In this document: in pieces, positions 35,885-50,242 of the stretch | How positions within the stretch are numbered: the first letter of the stretch is position 1 | How the letters are laid out: the number at the start of each line of letters is the position of its first letter | Assembly (NCBI GenBank): GCA_029717555.1 | Contig: JAMDHS010000088.1 | Span: 1 to 64,000 of the forward strand | Length of the DNA stretch: 64,000 nt | Direction of reading: 5' to 3' | Source of the DNA: Peribolospora baueri | Taxonomy: Eukaryota; Basidiomycota; Peribolosporomycetes; Peribolosporales; Peribolosporaceae | Notes under the pieces: model-generated | Databases searched by the model: none | What the model was told of the DNA's origin: nothing | Seen by the model: only the letters and a program-made list of their open reading frames with translations | Made by a program: the position numbers and the translations under genes

Positions 35885-37891
35885 TGTGAAGGGAAGCGGA
35901 GTCGGGGTCGTCGGAGTGGGACAACGGTTGGGGCGAAGGGCAGCGCAGAGCGAGGGCAGGTGGGGAGATGGGGGGTATGAGAAGGGTGGGGAATTGCCGG
36001 GGCCTGCCTGGCGAGTGACGAAGATATGGGGCGAGGTCGAGGGTGTCAGAGGGCGGGGCCTGGCAGAGGTCCGAGGTGTTAGCGAAGACGGGGTGAGTGA
36101 ATGGCGACGAGGGGAGCGGGGATGGAGGAAAGAGAAGGAAGAGGAAGAAAGAGAGGATCGTTGTTATATGCACTGCCAGTCAGTGTTCCCTTCCCACCAG
36201 CCAGGGCGGCGGCAGGAAGCGGACCGCCTTTGACCGCCTTGGGCGTAATAGACCGCAATGCGGCGCACGCGCTCCGACGCCCGAGCCGACGCGCCCGTGG
36301 CGTGGAGCCTTTCGGCGAGAAGGAGGGGCCGACGATTGGATTGGCCTCCATCGCCAGCGCCACGCACAACTCGACGAGGCTATTTACTATTTACAGTAAG
36401 CACACTACGGCTATCCGTGCACTAACGAGGGAACGCAAGCTACGGCGTGACAGAACCCCCCCACCTCCGATGGACTCATTGCACTCGGCAAGGCAAGGCA
36501 AGGCAAGCCAGACCCACCCACCCTCTCCGCCCGCTCGACAACTTTCCCCGCGGCTTCGCTCTCATCACAATCCTCGGAACCCTCGGCCCTGCTCTTCGGC
36601 TAGCCCCAAATACATCTAGTCGTAGATAGAGACAGACAGACAGATAGACACGACTCGTTCGTTCTTCACATACATCACGATCCCCACCGCAGATCCCACC
36701 AGGAAAGAAACTTGGGGCACGGCAAACGAGCGGTGCGCCGGACGGACGTAAGCGGATGTGGACAGGCGGCGCCGAGGGTGGTCGGGCGGCGTCAAGCCGT
36801 CAGCCGTCAGCCGTCAGCACGGTCGAACGGGGCGGCACAACAACGTCCAGCAAAGGAAGGGAGGCGGAGGGCAGGTACGTGGTGCGTTTGCACGCGTCCG
36901 AGAGACCGGGCAGCCCGGACGGTGACAGCGAGCTACACCACCAAGTCGAAGAAGTGAAGCCAAAGACTTGCCAGCGTCGTCTCGTCTCGCCCCTTTTCCT
37001 TCGGGGATGGAGGCGATTTGCTTCCGAGCCCCCGGATGCCAGCAAGGCAGCGTCGGCGTCAAGTTGCACGGAAGGAGGACGGCGTCCCGAAGAACGTTGC
37101 GTGTATTCAAGGAGAGATTTGAAGCTCCCATCCCACTGCCGGTGCCGGGCCTGGAGGTTTAAGAGAACGGTACCGACAGAGCACAGAAGGCGCGACTGCG
37201 ACGACAGACCCAAGGTCGTTCGTTTCGTTGGAACGAAGAAGAAGACAGAACGTGTACACGACATCTCATATCCAAGGCTTGTTCAATCCTTTGGTCTACG
37301 TCGATCCGTCACTCCGTCCAAGACGCCCAAAGGTTTCATCGCGTCCAGCCGTCGCCGCAGCCCGTCTCGTCGTTGTCGTCCGAACCTCCGCCCCGCGACG
37401 TTTCTGCCAGAACCGTTGACGTTTGGCATATTATGCACAAGATGACATTGAGAAGGGACAGAGTTGGTGTCCTCCATCCTTTCACAAAACTTGCTGTCCG
37501 CGAACTTCCTTTTTACCCGCCATCATGACGCCCTTTGGGCCTCCGCTCTCCGGACTCCTCACTGAAAGTGCTGTCCCACCAACGCAAGCGCAGCCGGCCT
37601 CGCAACGGCGGAGGGGCTGCCAGGGCAAACAGTTTCTCACGTTTCTTCGTTACCATCACCATCCAAGGTAAGGGGGTGCGTGGGGGTTTGAGTAATGAAC
37701 CCAGGAGCAAAACCATCGCTCCGTCGTCAAGGGGAGCAGCCCGGCAGCCTTGGGCCCGACGATGTCCGCACATATCCGCCAAGCGACCTCCGATCAGCCG
37801 CCGTCGACGACGAAGCGGTATGAACGCCTAAAACCCACGCGCACCTCTGGACGTCCACTCCGCCACGCCCTCGACCAAGGCTACTCTGCAA
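35885..37891. promoter_or_regulatory. 2-kb divergent region, MAP kinase and TFC4
   Basis: No gene is supported in these 2 kb. Small repeats are seen: GGCAA repeats near 36490-36510, a GACA/GATA run at about 36629-36650, and three copies of CCGTCAG at about 36798-36818. The first 280 bases upstream of the kinase are G/A-rich (its pyrimidine leader on the minus strand). Confidence 0.5.
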
Positions 37892-40800
37892 ATGGCAGCG
37901 GCAAACGCCCGGACGACGGGCGAAAATAAAAGTCGGCGCGAGGGCGGACAGTGGGACGATAATGTCGAGCCAGCCGACGCCGAACTTGTGGGTGCGAGCG
38001 GAAGTGACTCCTTCTCCGACGAGAGTTTGTCCGACTTGAGCGGCGCCGAGGATATCGACTGGCCGCTATACGGCGACGATGATAGCGCAGTTGACAGCGA
38101 CGATCCAACCTACGAGCCCGAAGAAGAAGAAGGGACCTCGAACCGGAGAAAGAGAAAGGCCACAGGAGGACCGCCGGTTGCAGACGAAGATGACAACGAG
38201 ACGGCCGAGTTTGAGGAGGACGAATTCGGGTGAGGGGAGCTAGCAGGCGGAGCGGGCCCGTTCCGTTGCTTTCGTCGTTCAGGCGTTCAAGTATTTTGTT
38301 TCTTCTCTCTTTCAGTCGTCTTATCGATGCACTCCAGGAGGCGTCTCCGAACGACCCCGACTCAACTGCCGCATTGAGCCGCGAGTGGGATCGCTCCCTT
38401 GGCGAGGAAATGGACGACCTGTACGATGATCTGAGAGGAGCCAGCGGCATCGGAAAGAGGAAGAAGGGTAAAGGCAAGGTAAGGGATCCGTCGAAGCGTT
38501 CGTTCCCGACGGACCACGCATTCATTGATCTTTCCCTCTACATCCCTCTTCCCCCCTCTGATGAATGCTCGAAAAGATGCGTCGAACGGTCCGAGAGGCG
38601 CAGCTTTCCAGCGAAGTTCGCGCACTGCTCGGCTCTGCGAACATGAAGTACATCAGCCAGGACTACCAAGCTGCAATTCAGGATGTCCGTGAGATTATCC
38701 GCATCGACCCTGCTGTCAAGCACGCCTGGTACACTCTCGCCTCCTGCTACGACGAATTAGGCGAAAAGGAACGCGCTCTGCAGACTAGGATCGTTGCAGC
38801 ACACCTCACTCGACATGCCGCCGACGAATGGAAGTCACTCGCAATGCAGAGCCGGTACGTTCCTATTTAGGTTGAGGAAGTCTATTCACTTTCGTCCTTT
38901 GATTTTGAGGCGGTCTGACGTTGATCGTCGCATTTCGCTTTTAATTGTCAAAGCGATTTCGGTCTTCTTCAGCAGGCCGTGTACTGTTATCGGCAAGCCA
39001 TCAAGACGAACAAAGACGACGTGGACGCCATCTGGGATCACTCTTTTCTTTTGAAAGAGATGGGTCGTACCCGAGCCGTAAGTCTTGGTTCCGTTCGCCC
39101 TCCTTGTCGTACAATCGTTCTGCAAGGTTGAATGAAAGCTTAGCTCAACTTTAAAACTCTATCTCTTCATTGCCTTTCTGGTACTGCGACAGGCTGCAGC
39201 AGGCTTTAAACAGCTGCTCACGCTGGAGCCATCCAACATGAGCGTCCTCCGCGAACTCTGGCCTCTGCTCGTCCAACTCGGTGACAGTGCCCTCGCCGTG
39301 AAACTATTGACAAATGCGTTCGAGCACTTTCAACGACGATATCCAGACCCAAACGTCTTATTCTCGACCATGCAAAACGAGGACGGTACCATCACCGAGA
39401 CTGTCGATCGATTTGGCGCAAGGGATCTTGGTCCCCTCGCCGATATGCTCATGCTGGGGCATCAGCCCATGAAGGCTATCAAAGTCCTCAAGGACGGTGC
39501 GAGGTGGTTGCAGGGCAGAAAACATGAAACGTGGTGGCAGGTCCTGGACGATGACCGAGAGTTTGACGAGCCTAGTCGCCAAGGAAGAGAGGGCGACGGT
39601 GGAGCCTCCGCTGCAGGAGTGGCCAAGAGGGTTGAGAGTGCCAAAATTTTTGGCTTGGACCTCGATCTGCGGGTTAGGCTGGGTAAGGCCAGGCTCCAGG
39701 CAGGCGACGTTGAGGAAGGCAAAGTGAGCATTTTCGACCTCATCGATCAGTTTTGAAGCGCGGACGTCGTGACTAATCCCGTTGTCTCTGTATTCCTGCT
39801 TCCCTTGCAGCATCATTTGAATATATGCGTGCAGAACGACGACGTCGTCGACAATCCTGAGCTCGTCGGAGATGTGGCGGACGCTTTCTTCGAGAACGGA
39901 TTGCTGGAGGAGGCTAGGCAGGTTTTTACCGAGATGGTCGAGTACGAGCTGGTGCGTTCACCTCTGGCGGATTTGGGAGGTGATAGGTCCTAAGCTGATA
40001 TTTGTTCCACTTCTCAGCTTAACACACCCGGGGTCTGGCAGAAAATCGGCGACTGCTGTCGGGGACTTGATCTGCTGGACGATGCAGTGAATGCGTACAC
40101 GACGGGTACGTTGCCTTGTTTTAGCACTTTGTTCTGCACTCCTGCTCTCACCTTTTCGAGACGATCATTCTGACTTTTCTGGTTTTGCAGCGTTAGAAGG
40201 GGATCCAGACAATCTCGACTGTAAGATGGCCCTGGCGCACGTGTGCGAACTGCGCGGACAGAAAGAGAAGGCACTTGACCTGGTCCAACAAGGTAAGTCA
40301 ACAAATCACTTTGACAGGATTGGAGTTGGCCTTATAAGTAAGTTTTCTTTTCTCCTTTCCTGGTAGTCCTTCGAGCGAGGGCCCAGCAACCGCAACAGGA
40401 GCCATCAGCACCTCCTTTACCGGCCGAGGAACGCACGCAGCCGATTTCTCTGTTCGACGAGAGTCAACAAAATCGTGAAGGAGTGTTTGGACGGCCTTCG
40501 ATGGCAGGGTTCATGTCACGAGAGCACCGACAGGCTCTCGAGCTTGAGCGAACTCGCCAAGTCCAGGAAAGCTGGAAAGCGCTCGATCTGCTGGAGGAGG
40601 GCGCCTTTTTCGATGGCTGGTGGAAGAAAGACGTCGCCCTCGGCCCCGATGGACGACAATGGCTGGAGACCGCCGGTCGTCTCATCGAAGGCTTCCGAGA
40701 GACCAAGCCGCTCTTTCCCAGCGATAAGGTAATTACGTTTGTCGTTATCGATTAGAGTGTCGCGCCGTGGTCACTGTACGCTCAACCCCCCTGGCCTCTC

Positions 40801-42580
40801 ATCTGTTTGCCATTTCCTATTCGGCCGGGGTCTGCCTCAGTACAAAAAATTCGTTGGACTAAATGCGGGATACGGCAAGAGGAAGAACCGGGAGGCGGCT
40901 CAGCAAGACCCCCAAACACAGGCCATGGACATGATGTCGCGAATCCAAAACTCGATGGGTGAGATCGATCTCCTCGACATCGTCCTCTCGCATGTATCTG
41001 ACTTTGCCTCGGGTCGGTTGGTCACGACAAAGTTAATGACGAGGACTTAAGGGCGAGGCTGGAGGGTAACGAAGCGGGCGAAGTGGACGTTTTCCGAGGT
41101 TTCAACTTTGACGATTGGATCCTTTTGTTCATGAAGGTAGGCTCGGGTCTGCAGAGTTTCGGAGTCGCGGCCAGGTTTACGGATCTGACAGGCTTTCTCC
41201 TTGCTAGTATGCGTTCGCCTTGACGAAGACGGGCGAACGGCAGCTTGCAGACGAGGTTTTGCGCCACCTGCTCACGTCCAATGTCGTGACACGCTTCGAG
41301 GAGAGGACGACAGCGTTGAGACTATGCATCTCTGGTGGGTCCACGCGCTCGTCTGTCTCTTAGACAGCAAGCGCGCTAATCGTCTGACCTCGCTTGCTTT
41401 CGTAGCTTGCGCACTCAACGATGGCGACTATATCACCGCGATCGACGAGATACGCGCACTTTCGTTCCAGTATCAATTCCACAACGCGCCTTGGCATCTG
41501 ATGACCGCAATCGCGGCGAGCGGGGGTTTGACGGCGGCGGATGCATTCATCGCCAATAAGATCCAAAAGGCCATGCTACGCAGCGTCCGACTTACGGACT
41601 GGGCCGTCGATGGGAAGCCGCTCAAGTGGTTAGAGCGTAGGAAACACTGGGCTCGTCCGCCGAAGAAACAGCAAGTCAAATCTCGCTTCCGGACGGACGC
41701 TGTGGATGCCGCTGGCAATGAGGACGCGGAAGACAGTGATGCGGACGCAGCGAGTTCCAGCGGTAGCGAGGGAGGCATGAGCGGGGTGGAGAGCTCGACC
41801 CACAATCCAATTCCCCTTCCGAGCAAACCCAGCCCTGTCCTTCTCATGACGTACGGACATATATTGCATGTCGCAAAAAGTTATCAAGCTTCCCTCGGTA
41901 AGTTTCCGACCGGAAGCCTTCAGGCGTCAGATACCTTCCTGAGATTCCCCCGTTGCGCCTATTTTCTTCCTTTTTTCCAGCATACTATCTTCGCGCATAT
42001 GAACTTTGTCCAGAAGACCCTCTAGTGTGCCTGCAAACGGGGATTGCATACGTCCATCGGGCGATGCAAAGGCAGGTCGACAACCGGCACTTCATGTTGA
42101 CTCAGGTAATTAATTAGTGTTCCCAGCTCCAGTGTATTCCATTATCAACGCGGCTTTTTGCAGGGTCTCGCCTTCCTTCATCAGTATCGGAGGATCAAAG
42201 GACCATGCGCGGAGGTCGAATTCAACATAGCCAGAGCATTTCACCAGATTGGTGAGAGTCGTATGACGAGCCCGTCATTTCTCGGACAGTACTGACCATT
42301 TGGCATCCCCTCAGGCTTGTTGAGCTTGGCTGTATCCCACTATGAAAAAGTGCTCAGGGCATCAGAACAGGTGAGACCATAGCCTGAAAGATGAAGCCTG
42401 AGCACCTCGTTTACTTGGACACTGAACGAGTCTCGCTTGTATGCTTGTGCGCAGGACGAGGCGAGGCCTGGTTCGAGTGATCTCCGCCGAGAGACAGCAT
42501 ACAATCTGGCGACCATCTATACCACCACTGGAGCCAGTCATCTCGCTTACGACCTGTATCATAAATATCTCACGCTGTAA
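37892..42580 (+). CDS. TFC4: Transcription factor TFIIIC TPR subunit (TFC4/GTF3C3)
   Basis: Subunit of the tauA part of TFIIIC that binds A-box DNA and recruits TFIIIB to tRNA genes for RNA polymerase III. The acidic N-terminus starts MAAANARTTGENKSRREGGQ and continues with long Asp/Glu/Ser runs. After a basic stretch (GKRKKGKGK), TPR repeats begin: EVRALLGSANMKYISQDYQA, AAIQDVREIIRIDPAVKHAW, then YTLASCYDELGEKERALQTR. Later repeats include AAAGFKQLLTLEPSNMSVLR, ELWPLLVQLGDSALAVKLLT, and DNLDCKMALAHVCELRGQKE. The last exons carry RETAYNLATIYTTTGASHLA and YDLYHKYLTL before the stop at 42578. An acidic loop lies near 41690-41790. At least a dozen exons; the first ends at 38229. The TPR order, the acidic N-terminus and the total length (over 1000 residues) fit the family. 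Confidence 0.87.
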
Positions 42581-42829
42581 AACAGAGCTCCGTACCAGGG
42601 CCGCCTGGCCGCTGCACATAACATACCTTTGGTGCTCTCATTGACAAGTGGATATGCTAACAAGCAGGCATCGGTTCTTCAGTTCTTGCTGCACGACAGA
42701 GCGACAGACGCTCTGCGAGACCCCCCAGCAAGATCGCCACCCAATCATTGTAACCATTGACGCCAAGACTGGCAAGCACATCTACACTTCTATAAAGGTA
42801 CGTCTGTATCCATCTATCCATCGCATCCA

Positions 42830-44211
42830 TTAGTTCTCCAATAGCATCTTCTTTGTCCGTTCGAAGATCTGATCCACCTCTGCCGCGTGCTTCTTCGTGA
42901 GTTCTTCGACCTGTGCGCGTGGAGATCAAATGAGCGTGTCAAAATGACGTTACTTCGAAAGAGGCCTCCTTGACAATGACGAACCTTCTTGATTTCTTTC
43001 GTCCCCTCGCTCTGTCCGATCGCCTTGCCATCCACGTCCGCCTTGATTTCCTTTTGGGCCTGGTGTCTCGCCGCGCGCACCGAGACGCGCGCGTATTCAC
43101 ATAGTTTCGTCGCTTCTTTCACCAGCATCTGCCGAGTGTCTGATGTCGGCCTGTCCAGGTTAAGATTGTGGAGAGGAGAGGAGGTGAGTCCGCTCTTCGT
43201 GTGAACAAACTGGTGCTCTTATGACGAGGGCAAAAACACATGCTCACTTGGGTACCGGAACACGCAGCACGCCTTCTTCTGCGCTCGTGGGTGACTTCTG
43301 GGGCGTGACGCCAAGATTGGCCATGTGGATCGCTCGCTCTACGTGTTTGACCATCTAATTCGACCGCGGAAATCAAGCACCAGGCGGTCAAACACGTATC
43401 AGCATCAAGAGGTTCGCTCAACGGCCTGTGAAATCACCACTCGAGTTGGCTTGCGACTACTCACCTCAGGATCAAAGCACGTAACCAGCAATGCGCCATC
43501 GCGGACACCAACCGTGGCGATCTCTTGCAGAGAATACGTCGCCTTGCTTCCCCCGCCACCGGTCTCATCCGGTAGCTCTACGCGAACCGGGTCGAGCATG
43601 CCTGAGGAAAGAGGCGGCCAGGGGAGGGGGACGGAGTTGCAGAGTATGTTGAATGAGCAAGCGCGCCAAACACGAGAAAACGGACAAAGCATGCCGTGAC
43701 GGCAAGGAAGGCGACAGACACACTCACTAGGGCTGACTCTGCCCACCTTTCCCACCAACGCCGTGACGTGAGACTTGGCTCTCTCCACCGCCCTCTTCAT
43801 ATTGCCCTCAATGACCTCCATATCAAATTTCTGCCCGGGCGAGTCCGCGTCCCCTGCTCGATGTCTCGCGTCCTCTTCCGCTCCTTCCTCCTCTCCCCGA
43901 CCGTGCCCCTGGTTGCGGGAGCCTTTGGTCTGCTTCGAGCCCTTGGATTTATAGCGGCGCTGTTGATGGGACGGAGGTTGGCGATGTTGAGGCATTGGGG
44001 ATTGGGTCTGGAAGAGGGCCCCCGTTGCCATGCTGGAGGAAGTCGGGCCTCGGTGCCGGAGGAGGGGAACGCTCGCTGTCGTATACAGCGAAGAGGATGA
44101 AGTTGTGACAGATGGTCGGAACAGAGGGAGCGGCGAAGGAAGGAAGGGCTTGGAGCAGACGCAAAGCGCGCCTCTAGCGGCAAGGAGCGACCTGCCTGCT
44201 GAGACAGTCAT
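42830..44211 (-). CDS. RRF1: Mitochondrial ribosome recycling factor
   Basis: Releases mitochondrial ribosomes from mRNA after termination, acting with a mitochondrial EF-G2-type factor. The start MTVSAGRSLLAARGALCVCS begins a long Arg/Ser-rich presequence with few acidic residues. The three-helix core begins at MEVIEGNMKRAVERAKSHVT; the next exon MLDPVRVELPDETGGG is followed by ATYSLQEIATVGVRDGALLV and TCFDPE, then VERAIHMANLGVTP. The final helix (MLVKEATKLCEYARVSVRAA, HQAQKEIKAD, EEIKK..VEELTKKH) ends in ERTKKMLLEN. In bacterial RRF the matching signatures are the (R)xGRA-like loop, NLG(L)NP and VR.IRR. NLGVTP and VSVRAARHQ are seen in those positions. About five exons. It converges with TFC4, 250 bp between stops. 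Confidence 0.88.
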
Positions 44212-45584
44212 GGTTTGGAGGTGCGCTGTATGCGAGCCTGCGATGGGTATTGATGCTACGTATCGTCGTGCTCCTCCTCGCCTCGCAAGAAAGGAAAGAA
44301 GGCCGGCGGAGAGAGGCGAGAAGAAGTAGATCGCTCCCGGTGGTCGCCGCAGCAAGTCGGCACCCACCATATATGCCGCTGTCGTCCTTCCTTGTCTTCT
44401 TGCTCATTCTCTCCAATGGCGAACCCATCAAGAGCCCAGCAGGAAACATACTTTCGAAGAGTGGCGGGAAACGAGCGGCCTACTAGGCTCCAGAGAGGCT
44501 CGCAGGCGGCCGCTTTCATTTTAGCCTCAGGTATGAACCCGGTTTTGTCCACGTCTTGAGCGCCCGGGCCGATCTGAGGCTGGCGCACTCAAAGGAGATC
44601 TGCGTCTCGTCTCGTCTCGCTTCACCGCATATCCCACAGCGTCCGCAGTCTACTTTGTGCTTTTCGCAGACTTTGGCCCAAAGGAGCATTGCTTCAGTCC
44701 GGTAAGCGCTTCTTCCTCCGTCTCCGGGTTTTGGTCCTTCGAGCTCTCTCATCTCGTTAACCTCGGTAGCTCATCGATCCGTCGGTTCCTTCCCTCGGAC
44801 ATATCGTTTCTCCCTTTTTTCCCCGGCCAGGTCCGCCGCTGGTTCGCAGAACAGCGGTCGGCCTTCTGGACGCTTGACGCTTCCGAGCGTAGCTTTGCAC
44901 GGAGGAGACGCGAGGTGAACGGTGCTCATCAACATGCAGATGGGAAGGAGGAGCCGGTCTCCTCCTGATGACATTGTTAGTTCTCTCAGTCTTACACTCG
45001 GTGGCGTTCTCGTCTCTGTCACTGATCTCGTTCTCGCTCGTTGCCTATTCGATGGAGGCGGTACCTTCCCTTCCTTTCAGTTCGTTTTCCTCCCCGGCCC
45101 GCATATGATATAGGGGGAATAGATGGACTACGGCCCATGTGCTTTCGACTTGAAAGCGCCTTTCCATTGCCTAGTTGACTACCTAATTGGTTCATTAAGC
45201 CAAACCCTCCATCCTAGTCTTTGTCTTCCGCCTACACGCGGGCGCCCGGCGCCCGACCACAGTTGTCGAGGGCGGCGAGATGCACGCGCTTCTTCTATGT
45301 TCGCTGGACCGCATCTAGTTAGTGCGTCGGGGAATTGTGTCGACGGATTGAACGACGCCGTTTACTAGAGGGAGAGTATATAGCCCACAGGAAATAAGCG
45401 AGAGACGGGAAGAATAGCGAGTGAAACCAAAGGCGAGCGAAACCAAAGGCGCGCACCACCCATATTAAAGAGGCAGGTGAGATGGGAATGGAAACGATTG
45501 ACTAGAGAGGCCTGTGCGGGTGTATGACGGACCGAGGGAATGCGAGAGAGAGTGGATTATGGGACGGACGTGACGGCGAGGAGC
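44212..45584. other. Spacer upstream of RRF1, with exon-like open frames
   Basis: About 1.4 kb lie between the RRF1 start and the UGP1 stop. On the plus strand an open stretch ending at a good donor (GTAAGC at about 44702) is followed by an acceptor (CCGGCCAG at about 44830) and the frame RRWFAEQRSAFWTLDASERS to a stop at 44968. It could be a small spliced gene but matches nothing I know. A TATATAGCCC stretch lies at 45377-45386. Nothing else is supported. Confidence 0.35.
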
Positions 45585-48249
<2,665 letters not shown>

Positions 48250-48528
48250 GGCAGCGGCGAAGGTGTGCGAAGGGGGCGATAAAGGAGGACTGGGTGCGGG
48301 AGCGGAGGAGTGCGATGGGGAAGAGGTGAAGCGGGGCGAGAAGCGGGGAGACGATCAGCAAGGGTTCGGCGGTGGCGAAGAGGAGGGAGGTGTTGGGATG
48401 ATGGAGAAGAGAAGGAAGGAGAGATGGACGGTGGACGGTGGACGGTAGAGAGTGGGATGCGATGCGAGTGGGCGGGCGCCGGAAGGTGTTCTGCTTCTAG
48501 CGCGCACCGCAAAGCCAGCCATTGACTG

Positions 48529-48543
48529 ATTGGGTTGGATTGG
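48529..48543 (-). promoter_or_regulatory. Two CCAAT boxes upstream of UGP1
   Basis: On the minus strand CCAAT occurs twice (plus-strand ATTGG at 48529-48533 and 48539-48543), about 280-295 bp before the UGP1 ATG. Closely spaced CCAAT boxes are typical HAP/NF-Y sites. Binding is inferred only. Confidence 0.45.
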
Positions 48544-48549
48544 ATTAGA

Positions 48550-50242
48550 GCGCCGGCTCGGCTCATCTCCGGCGCGGGCAGATCAGATCAGGTGGCGGAT
48601 GGAGGGAGGGAAGGAGGACGAGGTGGGCGTCCACTGCGGCGCTCCTCGCTCCCCTTCTTCTATCCGGCGGCCACCGTCGCGCTCACAGCAGTAACGGCGA
48701 CTGCAGCAGCAACGAAACGGTAACGACAACGGCAATGACAACGAACACGACAGTGGCAACGACAACAGCGACGGCGGCGACGGCAGCAGCAGCAGCAGGA
48801 GCACCACCGCCAGTAACAGCCACGGACGTTCTTCCCCGCGCTCTCACCGCTTGCTCACCTCGAGTACCAAGGGGGAGCGAATTCGGAAAGGGGAGGCGGC
48901 GAGAAATGGACGCGGGCTGCGTTGTCAGCCGGTTGGTGGATGGGGGATGGATGGTGGCGTGGCGGACGGAGTCGTTGGTTGGCGTAGACGGGCGTGCTTG
49001 ACCTTGCCCCTGCGCCTATATAGCCCCAAGTTCGGCCCTCCAAGGCGGGCCGATGGTCGTGACCCGCAGTTCGATCCGTTCGGTTTGTCCGACCGTTCCT
49101 TTCACTAATGCCTATTTCCTCCTATCTACGCAATGGCCACGGCCCCAGCCCCAAACACGCTCTTGCTCCGTCCGACCAGAGCGAGCTTGTCGTCGGCTGA
49201 GACCGAGCCAAATAAGGACGAATTCAGCCTCGTCCTTGGACGGGCCCTTCATCTCAACGTTCTGTGCCGGAGAGGAGATCCACCGGCCGTCGCGGGACCC
49301 TTTCCCCCTCTCGCTTCATCTCACCCGTCCTCGTGGCGCACGAGTGCAAACAGAGCGACAGATACCCAACGACGAAGCAGGTCGGACGCTCAGTCGTCTC
49401 GCCTCGCTAACGAACGAACAGCGATGCAAGCTTGCACACCCCTAACTAACCACGCCATTCTTGCCGATAACTAGCTGTTTATTGAACCATGTTAACTACC
49501 GACGGCATCCGCCACCTGCGGGCCTCCGAGCTTGCTGCTGTCCTTCCATCCAATCGATCTGGGGTCACGTTCTCAGCGGTAGAAGGGTTGGGCCCCCAGC
49601 ATGGGTGTTTGTTGAGCACTCCACCTACCCGTAAGTAGACCAAACAGACAGGTCGAGCTAAGCAAGTCGTGGGTATGTAGCTCCTCAATACATAATCACT
49701 ATACTCGGCTCGATCCTAGCCGGCCCCGGAGAAAAGGAAGCTGAGCGCCCGCCCTTCCCAAACCGAACTGTTCCGAGACTGGCGGCGTCGCTTCGATGGT
49801 CCTCCCATCGCCGCCCATCGCCGCCCATCGCCGCCATCCACGTGCGTTGGTCGCCGTGCTGCCGCAGTGATTGATCGCCCGCAGCATGCGCCAAAGGCGG
49901 GGAGGCGTCGAGGCGGCCCGGGCGGGAAGCGAGCGGTGACGACGACGAGCAGAGAGAGGGAGAGACGAGGAGATTGCACTCACACCACGCTCTCGAGTGC
50001 GAGCAGATAAGGGAAACCAGCTCTGGGCAAGGCCAAGGCAAGGAAAGGAAAAGGCAAGGCGTGCACTCAGATTCAGTTGTTGTCCACCCTGGCCTCGTTC
50101 GCTCGGCACTCCTCTCCGCCCGTCGGCGGCTGCTTGGACGACTGCGCAGGCTGCTAGCCTTCGTCCATCGTCGTCCAACTTCACACACCCTCCCGGCCCA
50201 TCTTTGAATTTGATCTCCTTCCTTCATCTCAGCCCACTCGAG
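48550..50242. other. 1.7-kb spacer with trinucleotide-rich tract
   Basis: No firm gene. The stretch 48700-48810 is built from ACG/ACA/GCA-like triplets (imperfect low-complexity, including a CAG run at 48784-48800). A TATATAGCCC stretch at 49017-49026 precedes an open frame at 49133-49474 (114 codons, start MATAPAPNTLLLRPTRASLS) that I cannot assign. Four tandem CATCGCCGCC-like units lie at about 49805-49838. The last 150 bp are the C/T-rich leader of the transporter gene. Confidence 0.45.
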
